Assembly: GCA_023268965.1 (NCBI GenBank) | Contig: JALRJE010000025.1 | Location: forward strand, 1 to 44,859 | Reading direction: 5' to 3' | Length of the DNA stretch: 44,859 bases | DNA from: Crocinitomicaceae bacterium | GTDB taxonomy: Bacteria > Bacteroidota > Bacteroidia > Flavobacteriales_D > Crocinitomicaceae | Shown here: positions 26,139-34,717 of the stretch, in pieces | How positions within the stretch are numbered: position 1 is the first letter of the stretch | How the letters are laid out: every line of letters starts with the position of its first letter | Notes under the pieces: generated by a model | The model's database searches: none | The model's input: only the letters and a program-made list of their open reading frames with translations | Told to the model about the DNA's origin: nothing | Program-made: the position numbers and the translations under genes

Positions 26139-26921
26139 TTAAAGCGTATCGGTTTTAATGTCATTAAGTTTGGCGCGTTCCCAGTAGCTGTCTAAATTTG
26201 CTAGCGATTGGTCTTGGGCGAGTAAGCCGTCGGCTTCCAAAAGCTTTTCCATTTGCTGAAAGCGCCTAATGAATTTTTGATTGGTTTGAGCCAGGGCATT
26301 TTCTGGCGATATATTTAAAAAGCGTGCGTAGTTCACTAGTGAAAACAGCACATCGCCAAATTCAGCTTCTATTTGATCTGAGTGGCTGTCTATTTCCACT
26401 TTAAGTTCGGCAATTTCTTCTTGTACTTTTTGCCAGGCGTCATCTGCTTTTTCAAAGTCAAAACCAACGCCTTTGACTTTCTCTTGAATGCGCGTGGCCT
26501 TGACCAAAGCAGGAAGGGAAGAAGGAACTCCTTCGAGCACAGATTTTTTTCCTTCCTTGAGTTTGAGTTTTTCCCAATTTGCTTTGACCGTTTCTTCGTC
26601 TATGGCTTCGGTATCTCCGTAGATATGCGGATGTCGGTAAATGAGTTTATCGCAGATTTTATGAAGGACGCTTTCGACGTCAAAAAGACCTTGTTCGCTG
26701 CCTATTTTACTGTAGAAAATTAAATGTAGAAATAAATCACCGAGCTCTCCCTCTAAACCAGCGTAGTCTTTTTCGGTAATGGCATCGGCCATTTCATACG
26801 TTTCTTCTATGGTGAGGTTGCGCAGGGTTTCAAAAGTTTGTTTTTGATCCCAGGGGCAGCGCTCCCGAAGTTCGTCCATGATTTGGAGGAGGCGTGCAAA
26901 AGCGATTAAACGAGAGTCCAT
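26139..26921 (-). CDS. mazG: nucleoside triphosphate pyrophosphohydrolase MazG
   Basis: A 260-residue tandem-domain MazG that hydrolyses NTPs and dNTPs to NMPs and pyrophosphate, cleaning the pool and lowering ppGpp effects in E. coli. The CPWDQKQTFETLRNLTIEETYEMADAI start, with the EExxE metal site, and the second EFGDVLFSLVNYARF block (ExxD) are typical. A TAACTTTG box lies only 4 nt before the ATG, so the mRNA may be leaderless. The divergent PagL-like gene has the same arrangement 45 bp away. Confidence 0.95.
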   Translation of the reverse strand: MDSRLIAFARLLQIMDELRERCPWDQKQTFETLRNLTIEETYEMADAITEKDYAGLEGELGDLFLHLIFYSKIGSEQGLFDVESVLHKICDKLIYRHPHIYGDTEAIDEETVKANWEKLKLKEGKKSVLEGVPSSLPALVKATRIQEKVKGVGFDFEKADDAWQKVQEEIAELKVEIDSHSDQIEAEFGDVLFSLVNYARFLNISPENALAQTNQKFIRRFQQMEKLLEADGLLAQDQSLANLDSYWERAKLNDIKTDTL

Positions 26922-26925
26922 ACGA

Positions 26926-26933
26926 CAAAGTTA
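26926..26933 (-). promoter_or_regulatory. -7 box of mazG, 4 nt from the ATG
   Basis: TAACTTTG on the minus strand. The 4-nt gap to ATG 26921 implies a leaderless message. No -33 TTG is seen in the shared 45-bp spacer. Confidence 0.45.
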
Positions 26934-26955
26934 GCAGTTGAAACGAGCTTTTGTT

Positions 26956-26963
26956 TAAATTTG
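26956..26963 (+). promoter_or_regulatory. -7 box of the PagL-like gene, 3 nt from the ATG
   Basis: TAAATTTG with TTG (26938-26940) 15 bp upstream, a shorter spacer than usual. The 3-nt gap to ATG 26967 implies a leaderless mRNA. Confidence 0.45.
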
Positions 26964-26966
26964 GAG

Positions 26967-28019
26967 ATGCGTCTGCTCAACTTTTTATTATTTTCCCTTT
27001 GTTTTGGATCATATTTAAAGGCACAGCCCGGTTTTGAATACCGTCAGAAACTAGGTTTTTTACTTGCGCACCGCGGCCTTATGGTTCATTTGCCTGAGGC
27101 GCCCGCGGTAGCTGCTGAATTCTCCTATATCTACCGTGCTCATGATGCAAAATTATGGCATACCGCTTATCGCCAACCCTTAGTAGGAGGCACGTTTTTT
27201 ATTGGCTCTGTCGGCAACAACCAAATTTTGGGCCGATTTGTCGGCCTTTATGGCTTTGTGGAATTACCAATCGTCAAGCTCAAAAAGTACCGTTTAGATT
27301 TCAAGTTCGCAACCGGGTTGGGTTATACCAACCGTCCTTTTGATGCGGTTTTAAATCCAGCAAACGTGGCAATTGGCTCTAGAATGAATGCAATGATGTG
27401 TTTTGCACTCAAAAATAGCTGGCGTATGCAAGATTATGGCCTCACATTTGGTTTGGATATGACGCACTTTTCAAATGCCAGTTATCAAATGCCAAACTTA
27501 GGCGTTAATGTGCCGTATTTATCGCTCGGCGTTCAAAAGTTTGTTGCACCTGAACAAAAAGAAAATCCAAGACCTGAGCTCAAACGCCCCGACCTACAGT
27601 TTGGCCTAACGGGTATTGTCAGCGGCAAAGAGATGAATCCAAAAGGAGTGGGGCGCTTTCCAGTATATGCGGCCTCGCTATTTGCACGCAAATTTTTAGG
27701 TCCTAAAGCGGGCCTTGAAGCCTCCATTGACATCATTTACAAAACCAGTTTGCTTTCGCACCCAAGTTATCCGCAAGCTGCAGGCCTAGACCCGCTGCAG
27801 ATTGGCTTGTTTATTGGTTATGTGCAACCGTTTGATCGCTTGCATTTCATCTACGGTGCAGGGTTTTATTTGCGCGATGTCTTGCGTCCAGATGAATTCG
27901 TATACCTCCGTTTGGGAAGCCGCTACGCGCTCAGTACAAAGCTAGATGCCATTGCTACGCTCAAAACGCATTATGCCAAAGCCGACTACATGGAACTTGG
28001 CTTGGCTTATCATTTTTAA
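26967..28019 (+). CDS. acyloxyacyl hydrolase (PagL-like lipid A deacylase)
   Basis: A 350-residue outer-membrane protein with a signal peptide (MRLLNFLLFSLCFGSYLKAQ). The stretch MTHFSNASYQMPNLGVNVP carries the PagL-type catalytic pair H167 and S169; family enzymes remove an acyl chain from lipid A. Many alternating aromatic strands support a beta-barrel, although the protein is about twice the size of Pseudomonas PagL, as is common in Bacteroidota. ATG 26967 is used rather than a TTG 6 bases earlier. A DUF2807 lipoprotein gene follows after 2 bp. Confidence 0.82.
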   Translation: MRLLNFLLFSLCFGSYLKAQPGFEYRQKLGFLLAHRGLMVHLPEAPAVAAEFSYIYRAHDAKLWHTAYRQPLVGGTFFIGSVGNNQILGRFVGLYGFVELPIVKLKKYRLDFKFATGLGYTNRPFDAVLNPANVAIGSRMNAMMCFALKNSWRMQDYGLTFGLDMTHFSNASYQMPNLGVNVPYLSLGVQKFVAPEQKENPRPELKRPDLQFGLTGIVSGKEMNPKGVGRFPVYAASLFARKFLGPKAGLEASIDIIYKTSLLSHPSYPQAAGLDPLQIGLFIGYVQPFDRLHFIYGAGFYLRDVLRPDEFVYLRLGSRYALSTKLDAIATLKTHYAKADYMELGLAYHF

Positions 28020-28021
28020 AA

Positions 28022-28756
28022 ATGAAGTACCTGATCGCGTTCATTTTAATTTTGCTTTTAGTTGCTTGTCAAAAAGCACCTGAACGCACCTGTTGGAAAG
28101 CAACTGGCACTATCGAAAACATGATTGCGCCACTTTCTTCTTTTCAATACTTGTATATCCATCCGCACATTGAAGTGGCGCTTTTGCAAGACTCCCTTAA
28201 TTACGTCGAGTGGCAGGCTGGAAGCAACTTATTGTCTTTTTTGTCAGCTGAAATACAAGCCGATACCTTAAAGCTCTATAATCAAAACAGCTGCCGTTTT
28301 CTCAGGTATCAAAAAGGCAAAGTAAAAGCAGTGGTACATTTTACATCATTAAAAGAGTTGCATTTGGCAAATAGTGAGGCAGTCCGAACTGTCCATACGT
28401 GGCTTGCCGAAGACTTACTTGTTTATCTCAAAGAAGGTGTTGGCGCCGTTGATTTGAACATCAGTGCGCATAAAGTAAGCGTTCGCAACAATTACGGCTG
28501 GCAAACACTACAACTAACAGGTACTGTGGGTTCCTTATTTGTTGACCTAGATGGTTCTTCATCGCTGCAAGCGGCTGGTTTACTCGCAACGGACTCCATT
28601 TCGTTCAGAAGTATTTCGCCAAAGGCAAGTTACATTGCTGCAGATCAGTTATTGCTGAAAGCGCAACTCTATGGCGCCGGAAATTTATATTATCATGGCC
28701 AGCCAAGTCAGATTTTAAAAACCGAGTACGGCTCTGGTCGGGTACTAGCGCAATGA
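28022..28756 (+). CDS. DUF2807 head GIN domain lipoprotein
   Basis: A 244-residue lipoprotein (signal MKYLIAFILILLLVAC, lipid cysteine 16). The rest is beta-helical in character, with repeated short strands and the LKELHLANSEAV and LYGAGNLYYHG segments typical of the DUF2807 (putative auto-transporter adhesin, head GIN) family. Function is unknown; surface or periplasmic location is inferred. It is 2 bp after the PagL-like gene, so the two envelope proteins are co-transcribed. Confidence 0.82.
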   Translation: MKYLIAFILILLLVACQKAPERTCWKATGTIENMIAPLSSFQYLYIHPHIEVALLQDSLNYVEWQAGSNLLSFLSAEIQADTLKLYNQNSCRFLRYQKGKVKAVVHFTSLKELHLANSEAVRTVHTWLAEDLLVYLKEGVGAVDLNISAHKVSVRNNYGWQTLQLTGTVGSLFVDLDGSSSLQAAGLLATDSISFRSISPKASYIAADQLLLKAQLYGAGNLYYHGQPSQILKTEYGSGRVLAQ

Positions 28757-28778
28757 ACACCTAGTGCCGAAATTTTAG

Positions 28779-28786
28779 TATTTTTG
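28779..28786 (+). promoter_or_regulatory. -7 box of the exonuclease III gene
   Basis: TATTTTTG matches TAnnTTTG and lies 16 nt before ATG 28803. No -33 TTG is seen. Confidence 0.35.
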
Positions 28787-28802
28787 AGGCTAAACTTTCG
28801 TC

Positions 28803-29567
28803 ATGAAAATCCTTTCATTTAATGTAAATGGCATTAGGGCTGTAGTCGGCAAAACCTTCATTGAAGACATGCAAGCTCAAGCTCCAGATGTCATTTGTTT
28901 GCAAGAAACCAAAGCCACGCCAGACCAAGTTGCCGAGGCAGTGGCTCCGTTGTCTGGCTACCAAGTATTTGCCAATTCAGCTGAAAGGAAAGGGTATTCT
29001 GGAACCGCAATTTTAACTAAAGTGGCGCCAATTTCGGTTTCTTATGGTATTGGCCTGCCCGACCACGACACCGAAGGCCGTGTTATTTGCGCAGAATTTG
29101 ACAGTTTTTTTCTGGTAACCGTATACGTACCCAACTCTGGTAGTGAGCTTTTGCGCTTAGCTTATCGCCAAACTTGGGATGCTGCGTTTTTAGCCTACTT
29201 GAAGAATTTAGAAGCTAGCAAACCGGTAGTGGTTTGTGGCGACTTCAATGTGGCGCATCAATCCATCGATCTGGCACGTCCTAAAGAGAATTACAACAAA
29301 GCGGCTGGCTACATGCAAGAAGAAATCAACGGTATGAATGCCTTTGTTGGTGCAGGCTTATTGGATAGTTTTCGGGTCTTGCATCCTGAATCCATTAAGT
29401 ACTCATGGTGGAGCTACCGCGCCGGGGCTCGCCAGAAGAATGTGGGCTGGCGCATTGATTACTTCTTACTGAGTGAAGCCTTTACGCCAAAGCTTAAAGA
29501 AGCCTTTATCTTGAACGAAGTATTAGGATCCGATCATTGCCCTGTTGGCGTGATATTGGCTATATAA
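28803..29567 (+). CDS. xth: exodeoxyribonuclease III
   Basis: A 254-residue AP endonuclease and 3'-5' exonuclease of the EEP fold, acting in base excision repair. Metal and catalytic motifs: SFNVNGIR, QETKA, the VVCGDFNVAH block, WWSYRAGARQKNVGWRIDYFLLS and GSDHCPVGV. The length is normal. It begins a plus-strand run with the isoaspartyl methyltransferase (5-bp gap) and the NtrC-like regulator. Confidence 0.95.
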   Translation: MKILSFNVNGIRAVVGKTFIEDMQAQAPDVICLQETKATPDQVAEAVAPLSGYQVFANSAERKGYSGTAILTKVAPISVSYGIGLPDHDTEGRVICAEFDSFFLVTVYVPNSGSELLRLAYRQTWDAAFLAYLKNLEASKPVVVCGDFNVAHQSIDLARPKENYNKAAGYMQEEINGMNAFVGAGLLDSFRVLHPESIKYSWWSYRAGARQKNVGWRIDYFLLSEAFTPKLKEAFILNEVLGSDHCPVGVILAI

Positions 29568-29572
29568 AGATA

Positions 29573-30226
29573 ATGGAGCACCTTAAAGATACTTTCAAGC
29601 ACAAGGGCCGTAGGCGTCAGCTCATCCAAGAATTAGCCGAAATGGGCATTCAAGATGAACGCATTTTAAATGCCTTTGAGGCCATTCCACGCCATTATTT
29701 TCTAGACCTCGCTTTTGACGAACAAGCCTATACCAATATGGCTTTTCAAATTGGTTCTGGGCAAACCATTTCCCACCCTTATACCGTTGCTTTTCAGACC
29801 GAGCTCTTGCAGCTCGAAAAGGGCTTACGCGTCTTAGAAATTGGTACAGGTTCTGGTTTTCAGACCTGCATTCTTTGTGCGCTAGGCGCCAAAGTTTTTT
29901 CCATTGAGCGGCATCAACCTTTACACACCAAGGCCAAGCGCATGATCGAGTTTTTTGGCTTTAATGCCAGTCTTTTTTTTGGCGATGGCTACAAAGGAAA
30001 CCGCGTCTATGCACCCTTTGACCGCATCTTGGTTACCTGTGGTGCACCAGATATTCCTACAGTACTCCTTGAGCAATTAAAGGTCGGTGGCCTTATGGTG
30101 ATTCCAGTGGGTGAAGGAGCGGAACAAAAAATGCTACGCATACACAAAAGCTCAGATACCGAATACAGTACCGAAGAATTTGGTACTTTTAAGTTTGTAC
30201 CTATGTTAGAACGTACCGTAAAATAA
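29573..30226 (+). CDS. pcm: protein-L-isoaspartate O-methyltransferase
   Basis: A 217-residue SAM-dependent enzyme that repairs isoaspartyl damage in aged proteins. Motifs: IGSGQTISHPYTVAFQ (substrate loop), VLEIGTGSGFQTCILCALG (SAM motif I) and RILVTCGAPDIP. ATG 29573 is chosen because MEHLKDTFKHKGRRRQLI matches the family start and avoids overlap with xth. The next gene begins 1 bp after its stop. Confidence 0.94.
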   Translation: MEHLKDTFKHKGRRRQLIQELAEMGIQDERILNAFEAIPRHYFLDLAFDEQAYTNMAFQIGSGQTISHPYTVAFQTELLQLEKGLRVLEIGTGSGFQTCILCALGAKVFSIERHQPLHTKAKRMIEFFGFNASLFFGDGYKGNRVYAPFDRILVTCGAPDIPTVLLEQLKVGGLMVIPVGEGAEQKMLRIHKSSDTEYSTEEFGTFKFVPMLERTVK

Positions 30227-30227
30227 A

Positions 30228-31397
30228 ATGATGCAAGTACTCCTCATCGACGATGAACGCGCGATACGCCGAGCGCTGCGCGAAATACTAGAATTTGAAG
30301 GCTGTGTAGTAGAAGAGGCCGAAAATGGTGCGCAAGCCCTAGAAAAGCTCAAGACGCATACCTATGAGCTCATCTTTTCTGATATCAAAATGCCGCAAAT
30401 GGACGGTTTGGAATTACTCGATCAAATTCTAGCACTAGGTATCGAATCACCTGTGATCATGATATCTGGTCATGGCACGGTTGAAACAGCGGTTGGCGCC
30501 ATTAAAAAAGGTGCTTTTGATTTCATTGAAAAGCCGTTAGACCTCAACCGTATTTTAGTATTGTTGCGCCAGGTCAAAGACCGCAATCTGCTTGTACAAG
30601 AAACCAAACAACTCAAGCAAGTCGTTAAGAAAATAAAAGGCTCAGCAATTATAGGCGAAAGTCCTGAAATTGAAGCCATCAAAACCATGATTGAAAAAGT
30701 AGCGCCTTCAGATGCGCGCGTGCTCATCACTGGCGGCAACGGGACAGGTAAAGAACTGGTAGCTCGTTCCTTGCATGAGCTTTCAACGCGGGTTAAAATG
30801 CCATTTATAGAAGTCAATTGCGCAGCCATTCCAGCCGAACTTATCGAAAGCGAGTTGTTTGGACATGAAAAAGGTGCCTTTACCTCCGCCATCAAAGACC
30901 GCAAAGGAAAGTTTGAGTTGGCTTCTGGCGGAACTCTTTTTTTAGATGAAATTGGCGATATGTCTCTTACTGCTCAGGCCAAAGTTTTGCGTGCGTTGCA
31001 AGAGAACGTCATTCAACGGGTAGGAGGGGAGAAAGACCTCAAAGTAGATTGCAGGGTGTTGGCCGCCACCAACAAAGATCTCCGTTCGGAAATCAATGCG
31101 GGTCGTTTTAGAGAAGATCTTTTTCATCGTTTGGCGGTTATTCTCATCCATGTACCTGCCCTCAATGAGCGCCGTTCTGACATTCCTTTACTCGTGAACC
31201 ACTTTTTGAAATTGGTTTGCCAAGACCACGGTATTGCTCAAAAAACCATCGATATTGCCGCGGTTCAAGCCCTACAAGCGCTCAACTGGACCGGTAATAT
31301 CCGCGAACTGCGCAATATCATAGAGCGCTTGGTCATTTTGTCAGATCAGTGTATTACTGCAAATGACGTGCAGCGCTATGCGAATCCAAACCATTAA
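30228..31397 (+). CDS. NtrC-family sigma-54 activator lacking a DNA-binding domain
   Basis: A 389-residue response regulator: receiver (1-120, phospho-acceptor D52 in FSDIKMP, K102), then a sigma-54 interaction AAA+ module with Walker A GGNGTGKE (about 169-176), the loop GAFTSA at 216-221 in place of GAFTGA, and FLDEIGDMSL. It ends about 30 residues after WTGNIRELRNIIERL, so the usual C-terminal Fis-type helix-turn-helix is absent. This short form is frequent in Bacteroidota. Its targets and cognate kinase are not in the window. Confidence 0.93.
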   Translation: MMQVLLIDDERAIRRALREILEFEGCVVEEAENGAQALEKLKTHTYELIFSDIKMPQMDGLELLDQILALGIESPVIMISGHGTVETAVGAIKKGAFDFIEKPLDLNRILVLLRQVKDRNLLVQETKQLKQVVKKIKGSAIIGESPEIEAIKTMIEKVAPSDARVLITGGNGTGKELVARSLHELSTRVKMPFIEVNCAAIPAELIESELFGHEKGAFTSAIKDRKGKFELASGGTLFLDEIGDMSLTAQAKVLRALQENVIQRVGGEKDLKVDCRVLAATNKDLRSEINAGRFREDLFHRLAVILIHVPALNERRSDIPLLVNHFLKLVCQDHGIAQKTIDIAAVQALQALNWTGNIRELRNIIERLVILSDQCITANDVQRYANPNH

Positions 31398-31424
31398 TTC
31401 GTAAATTCAACCCAAATTTTCAGC

Positions 31425-34163
31425 ATGAAACTGTCTTTTAAATCATTTCTACCACACCTTGTAGCGTTGGTGCTTTTTGTGGTTTTGCCTTCCATTTATT
31501 TTTCTCCACTTTTTGACGGTTATGCCCTCAAGCAAAATGATATCCGTCAGTTTCAAGGGATGTCCAAAGAAATGTTCGACTACAAACTCACACACGACCA
31601 ACAGCAACCCAACTGGACCAACGCCATGTTTTCTGGTATGCCAACCTATCAAATATCCGCCGATCAGCATTCCAATTGGCTAACGTATGTCGATCAACTT
31701 CTTAAATTAGGCTTGCCACGTCCAGTGGGCATTTTATTTGTGTCCATGCTTGGTTTTTATATTTTAGGGCTTTGCCTGCGCCTCAATCCTTGGCTTGCCA
31801 TGATAGGTGCTCTTGGCTATGGTTTCTCCACCATCAATATCTTGTATTTGGGAGCTGGCCATATGTCCAAAGTAAATGCCATTGCCTACATGGCGCCTGC
31901 ACTCGGGGGTCTTGTATTGGCATTTAGAGGCCGCTGGCTGCTGGGTTCAGCCATTTTTGCTTTGTTCATGGGGCTTAATATTACAGCGAATCACTTGCAA
32001 ATGACTTATTATTTGGCATTTATTTTAGGAGCAGTTGCTATTGCAGAGGTGATCCGTTTGGCGCTTGCTAAAAAATGGAAGCCCCTTGGTTTAGCAATGG
32101 GTGGTCTTGCGCTAGCGAGCATTTTGGCACTGCTTTCCAATGCCAGCTTACTCCTTACAACTCTTGAGTACAGCAAGTACACCACAAGAGGAACCTCTGA
32201 ATTAACCATTAAGGCCAAAAACGGTTCTCAGCAAGCCAAAGAAGGCTTAACCACAGATTACATCCTCGAGTACAACTATGGTGCGCGTGAACTACTCTCC
32301 CTATATGCACCTAATGCCAAAGGTGGTAAAGGCGACCTGATTGCCAATGACCCCGATGCGCTTACTGATACCGATCCTACTTACATAGAACAAGTTGGTC
32401 AAATGAATCATTATTGGGGTGGGCAGCGCATGAGTGGTGGCGCCTTTTATTTTGGTGTGGTGCTACTCGTCTTTTTTATTCTAGGCCTCCTTTTTGTTAA
32501 GGATACGCTGCGCTGGCCATTCTTGATATTAAGTGTATTAGTGCTCTTTTTGGCCTCCAATCAAATGAACTTCTTCAATGATTTCTTTATCCATCAATTT
32601 CCGATGTATAATAAGTTCAGAGACTCCAAAATGCTTTTGGTGTTATTGCAGATTATGGTGCCCACCATGGGCCTTCTGTTTTTGGATAAACTTATTAAAA
32701 ATGAAGGGCTCTGGGGGCAAAAGAAATATTGGTATGGCGCTATGGGAATTGTGCTGCTTTTTGCCATTGTACTCGTGCTGAGCCCGAGTCTATCCGGGAC
32801 CTTTATGACCAAAGAAGAAGTGCAACAATTCACCGAAGCAACCAAGCAGGCCAAAGATCAGAGCCAAACGGCGTTTTATCAGGGCTTGCGCCAGTCCTTA
32901 ATCGATGCCCGTATCGCTATTTATAAAGCCGACATGCAGCGCTCTTTGTTTTTAGTCATTTTAGCATTGGGTGTAGTGGTCCTTTTGTTGCGTACGCAAT
33001 TCAATAGGCTGTTGGTTATTGCCATTGTTGGTGTGCTGGTCTTGGCCGATCAAATGAGCGTGGCCAAGCGCTATCTCAATAACGATGACAGCACTGGTGT
33101 ACTAGAAGCCTACCAGTCTTTAGACGAAGCAAGTATCCCTTATCCGGTATCACCAGCCGATATCAGCATAATACAGCAAGAAAAACCCAATCCAGCACTC
33201 GCACAGCAATTAGAGGCGGCGTACGCCGACTTTATTTATTACAAAGATCTTTCCGACCAAAGCGTGCTGAGTACCTACGCCGCTTTTGGTGCCTTGAATT
33301 TGTCGAGCAACTACCGCGTACTGAACCTCAACGGCACCATGGCCGAGACAAACACCAGTTTTTTTCATAAAAGTATAGGTGGGTATCACGGTGCTAAGTT
33401 AAAGAGATACCAAGAGTTTGTGGATTTTCATTTTTCGCCGGCAGTTCAGGCGCTCAGCACAGCGGTGAACGAGGCCAAAAATAACAAATTGCGCACGCTT
33501 GCCCTTCCTGTAGGCGTTACTCAGGAGCAACTCCAGCAAATTTACGACACCCTCAGCATTGAAAGTTTGGCTTTAGTTGGCCAGGCAGAATACTTGAACA
33601 TGCTCAATACCAAATACATCATCCTCAAGCCCAATCAGCCTGCCGTGCGCAACACCAATGCTAACGGCCCTGCTTGGTTTGTTTCAGAAGTAAAAGTGGT
33701 ACCCAATGCCAACCAAGAAATGTTGGCTAGTGGATCAAAAGTACTGACCAACAGCAAAACACAAGCCGTAGTTCATCGAGAATTCAAGTCGCAGGTAGTA
33801 GGCCTCGGCCAAGATTCTACCTCCCAAATTCAGCTCTTGAACTATGATCCATCTCAATTGCGCTACCGTTCTAATGCGAAAGCAAAGCAATTGGCTGTCT
33901 TTAGTGAGATCTATTATCCTGCAGGCTGGAATTGCTACATTGATGGCAAAGCAGTTGCCAATCTTCGTGTCAACTATTTGCTAAGAGGTGTTGTGGTACC
34001 CGCTGGCAAGCATGAAATTACTTGGAAATTCGAACCGCTTACTGTGCAAACAGGTTCAACACTGGCAAGTATCGGGTCAGTTTTATTGCTTTTGGGCTTC
34101 TTGTTAGCGCTGTGGTTTACCTATAAGCACGCAACTCGTCTAGCGCAAGCACCCCAAAAGTAG
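31425..34163 (+). CDS. YfhO family polytopic membrane protein
   Basis: A 912-residue membrane protein with a dozen or so helices in the N-terminal two thirds (first helix about 8-28), then a long extracytoplasmic region (about 550-850) and a last helix near the C-terminus. YfhO proteins resemble GT-C glycosyltransferases; in Firmicutes they glycosylate lipoteichoic acid, but the role in Bacteroidota is unknown. It may modify surface glycans, since the convergent cluster encodes glycosyltransferases. Its 3' end overlaps the thioredoxin-fold gene by 47 bp. Confidence 0.85.
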   Translation: MKLSFKSFLPHLVALVLFVVLPSIYFSPLFDGYALKQNDIRQFQGMSKEMFDYKLTHDQQQPNWTNAMFSGMPTYQISADQHSNWLTYVDQLLKLGLPRPVGILFVSMLGFYILGLCLRLNPWLAMIGALGYGFSTINILYLGAGHMSKVNAIAYMAPALGGLVLAFRGRWLLGSAIFALFMGLNITANHLQMTYYLAFILGAVAIAEVIRLALAKKWKPLGLAMGGLALASILALLSNASLLLTTLEYSKYTTRGTSELTIKAKNGSQQAKEGLTTDYILEYNYGARELLSLYAPNAKGGKGDLIANDPDALTDTDPTYIEQVGQMNHYWGGQRMSGGAFYFGVVLLVFFILGLLFVKDTLRWPFLILSVLVLFLASNQMNFFNDFFIHQFPMYNKFRDSKMLLVLLQIMVPTMGLLFLDKLIKNEGLWGQKKYWYGAMGIVLLFAIVLVLSPSLSGTFMTKEEVQQFTEATKQAKDQSQTAFYQGLRQSLIDARIAIYKADMQRSLFLVILALGVVVLLLRTQFNRLLVIAIVGVLVLADQMSVAKRYLNNDDSTGVLEAYQSLDEASIPYPVSPADISIIQQEKPNPALAQQLEAAYADFIYYKDLSDQSVLSTYAAFGALNLSSNYRVLNLNGTMAETNTSFFHKSIGGYHGAKLKRYQEFVDFHFSPAVQALSTAVNEAKNNKLRTLALPVGVTQEQLQQIYDTLSIESLALVGQAEYLNMLNTKYIILKPNQPAVRNTNANGPAWFVSEVKVVPNANQEMLASGSKVLTNSKTQAVVHREFKSQVVGLGQDSTSQIQLLNYDPSQLRYRSNAKAKQLAVFSEIYYPAGWNCYIDGKAVANLRVNYLLRGVVVPAGKHEITWKFEPLTVQTGSTLASIGSVLLLLGFLLALWFTYKHATRLAQAPQK

Positions 34164-34713
34164 TATTGTGCCAAGCACGCTTCAAGCGCTTATTGTCAAA
34201 AAGTAAATAACTCGGAAACACACCTTCTGCAGCTAACATCCAAAGTGCGGCATCATTGGTATAGCGAATCTCGATGCGTCGGTCTAATTTTTTACGAAAG
34301 GTTTGCAGTGCATCGGGGTCTTCGGATACGAGGCAATAGACAATCTTTAGCTTTTTATTTTGTTTGGCCAACCGATTCATGATCTCGGTAGTTTGCATGC
34401 AATAAGGGCAACCTGGCAAAACAACAACGGCCAGTGTTGTTCCTTTTGGCGGATGGTTTATAACGGTCTTTGGTAGGTAGGTTTGGTTCTGAAGATCGGG
34501 TTGGTAAATAGGATAAAAGAAGAAGTAAGTTGCAAAAGGCAGGCAAAAAACAAGTGCTAGCAATGGAAACAAGACCCATTTATTCATCCGGAACTTTTGT
34601 ACGGTCCTAAAAAGTAGCCATCCGGTCAAGAGGGCGAGCAAAAAAGGAACATACTTGGCTAGCGTCCAAGAAAAACCAAGATCTAGTAAAAACGTTTCGA
34701 TGGCGTTGTTCAT
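34117..34713 (-). CDS. membrane-anchored thioredoxin-fold protein
   Basis: A 198-residue protein with two N-terminal helices (about 17-36 and 47-67), then a thioredoxin-like domain with the CxxC motif in VLPGCPYCMQ. The rest (SEDPDALQTF, VFPSYLLFDNKR) follows a TlpA/peroxiredoxin-like layout, with the cis-Pro region at FPS. A role in thiol redox or sulfur chemistry in the envelope is inferred. ATG 34713 (MNNAIETFLLDLG) gives a 4-bp gap after fkbM; an earlier ATG would overlap it. Last gene of the alaS operon. Confidence 0.75.
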   Translation of the reverse strand: MNNAIETFLLDLGFSWTLAKYVPFLLALLTGWLLFRTVQKFRMNKWVLFPLLALVFCLPFATYFFFYPIYQPDLQNQTYLPKTVINHPPKGTTLAVVVLPGCPYCMQTTEIMNRLAKQNKKLKIVYCLVSEDPDALQTFRKKLDRRIEIRYTNDAALWMLAAEGVFPSYLLFDNKRLKRAWHNTTFGVLALDELRAYR

Positions 34714-34717
34714 GAGA

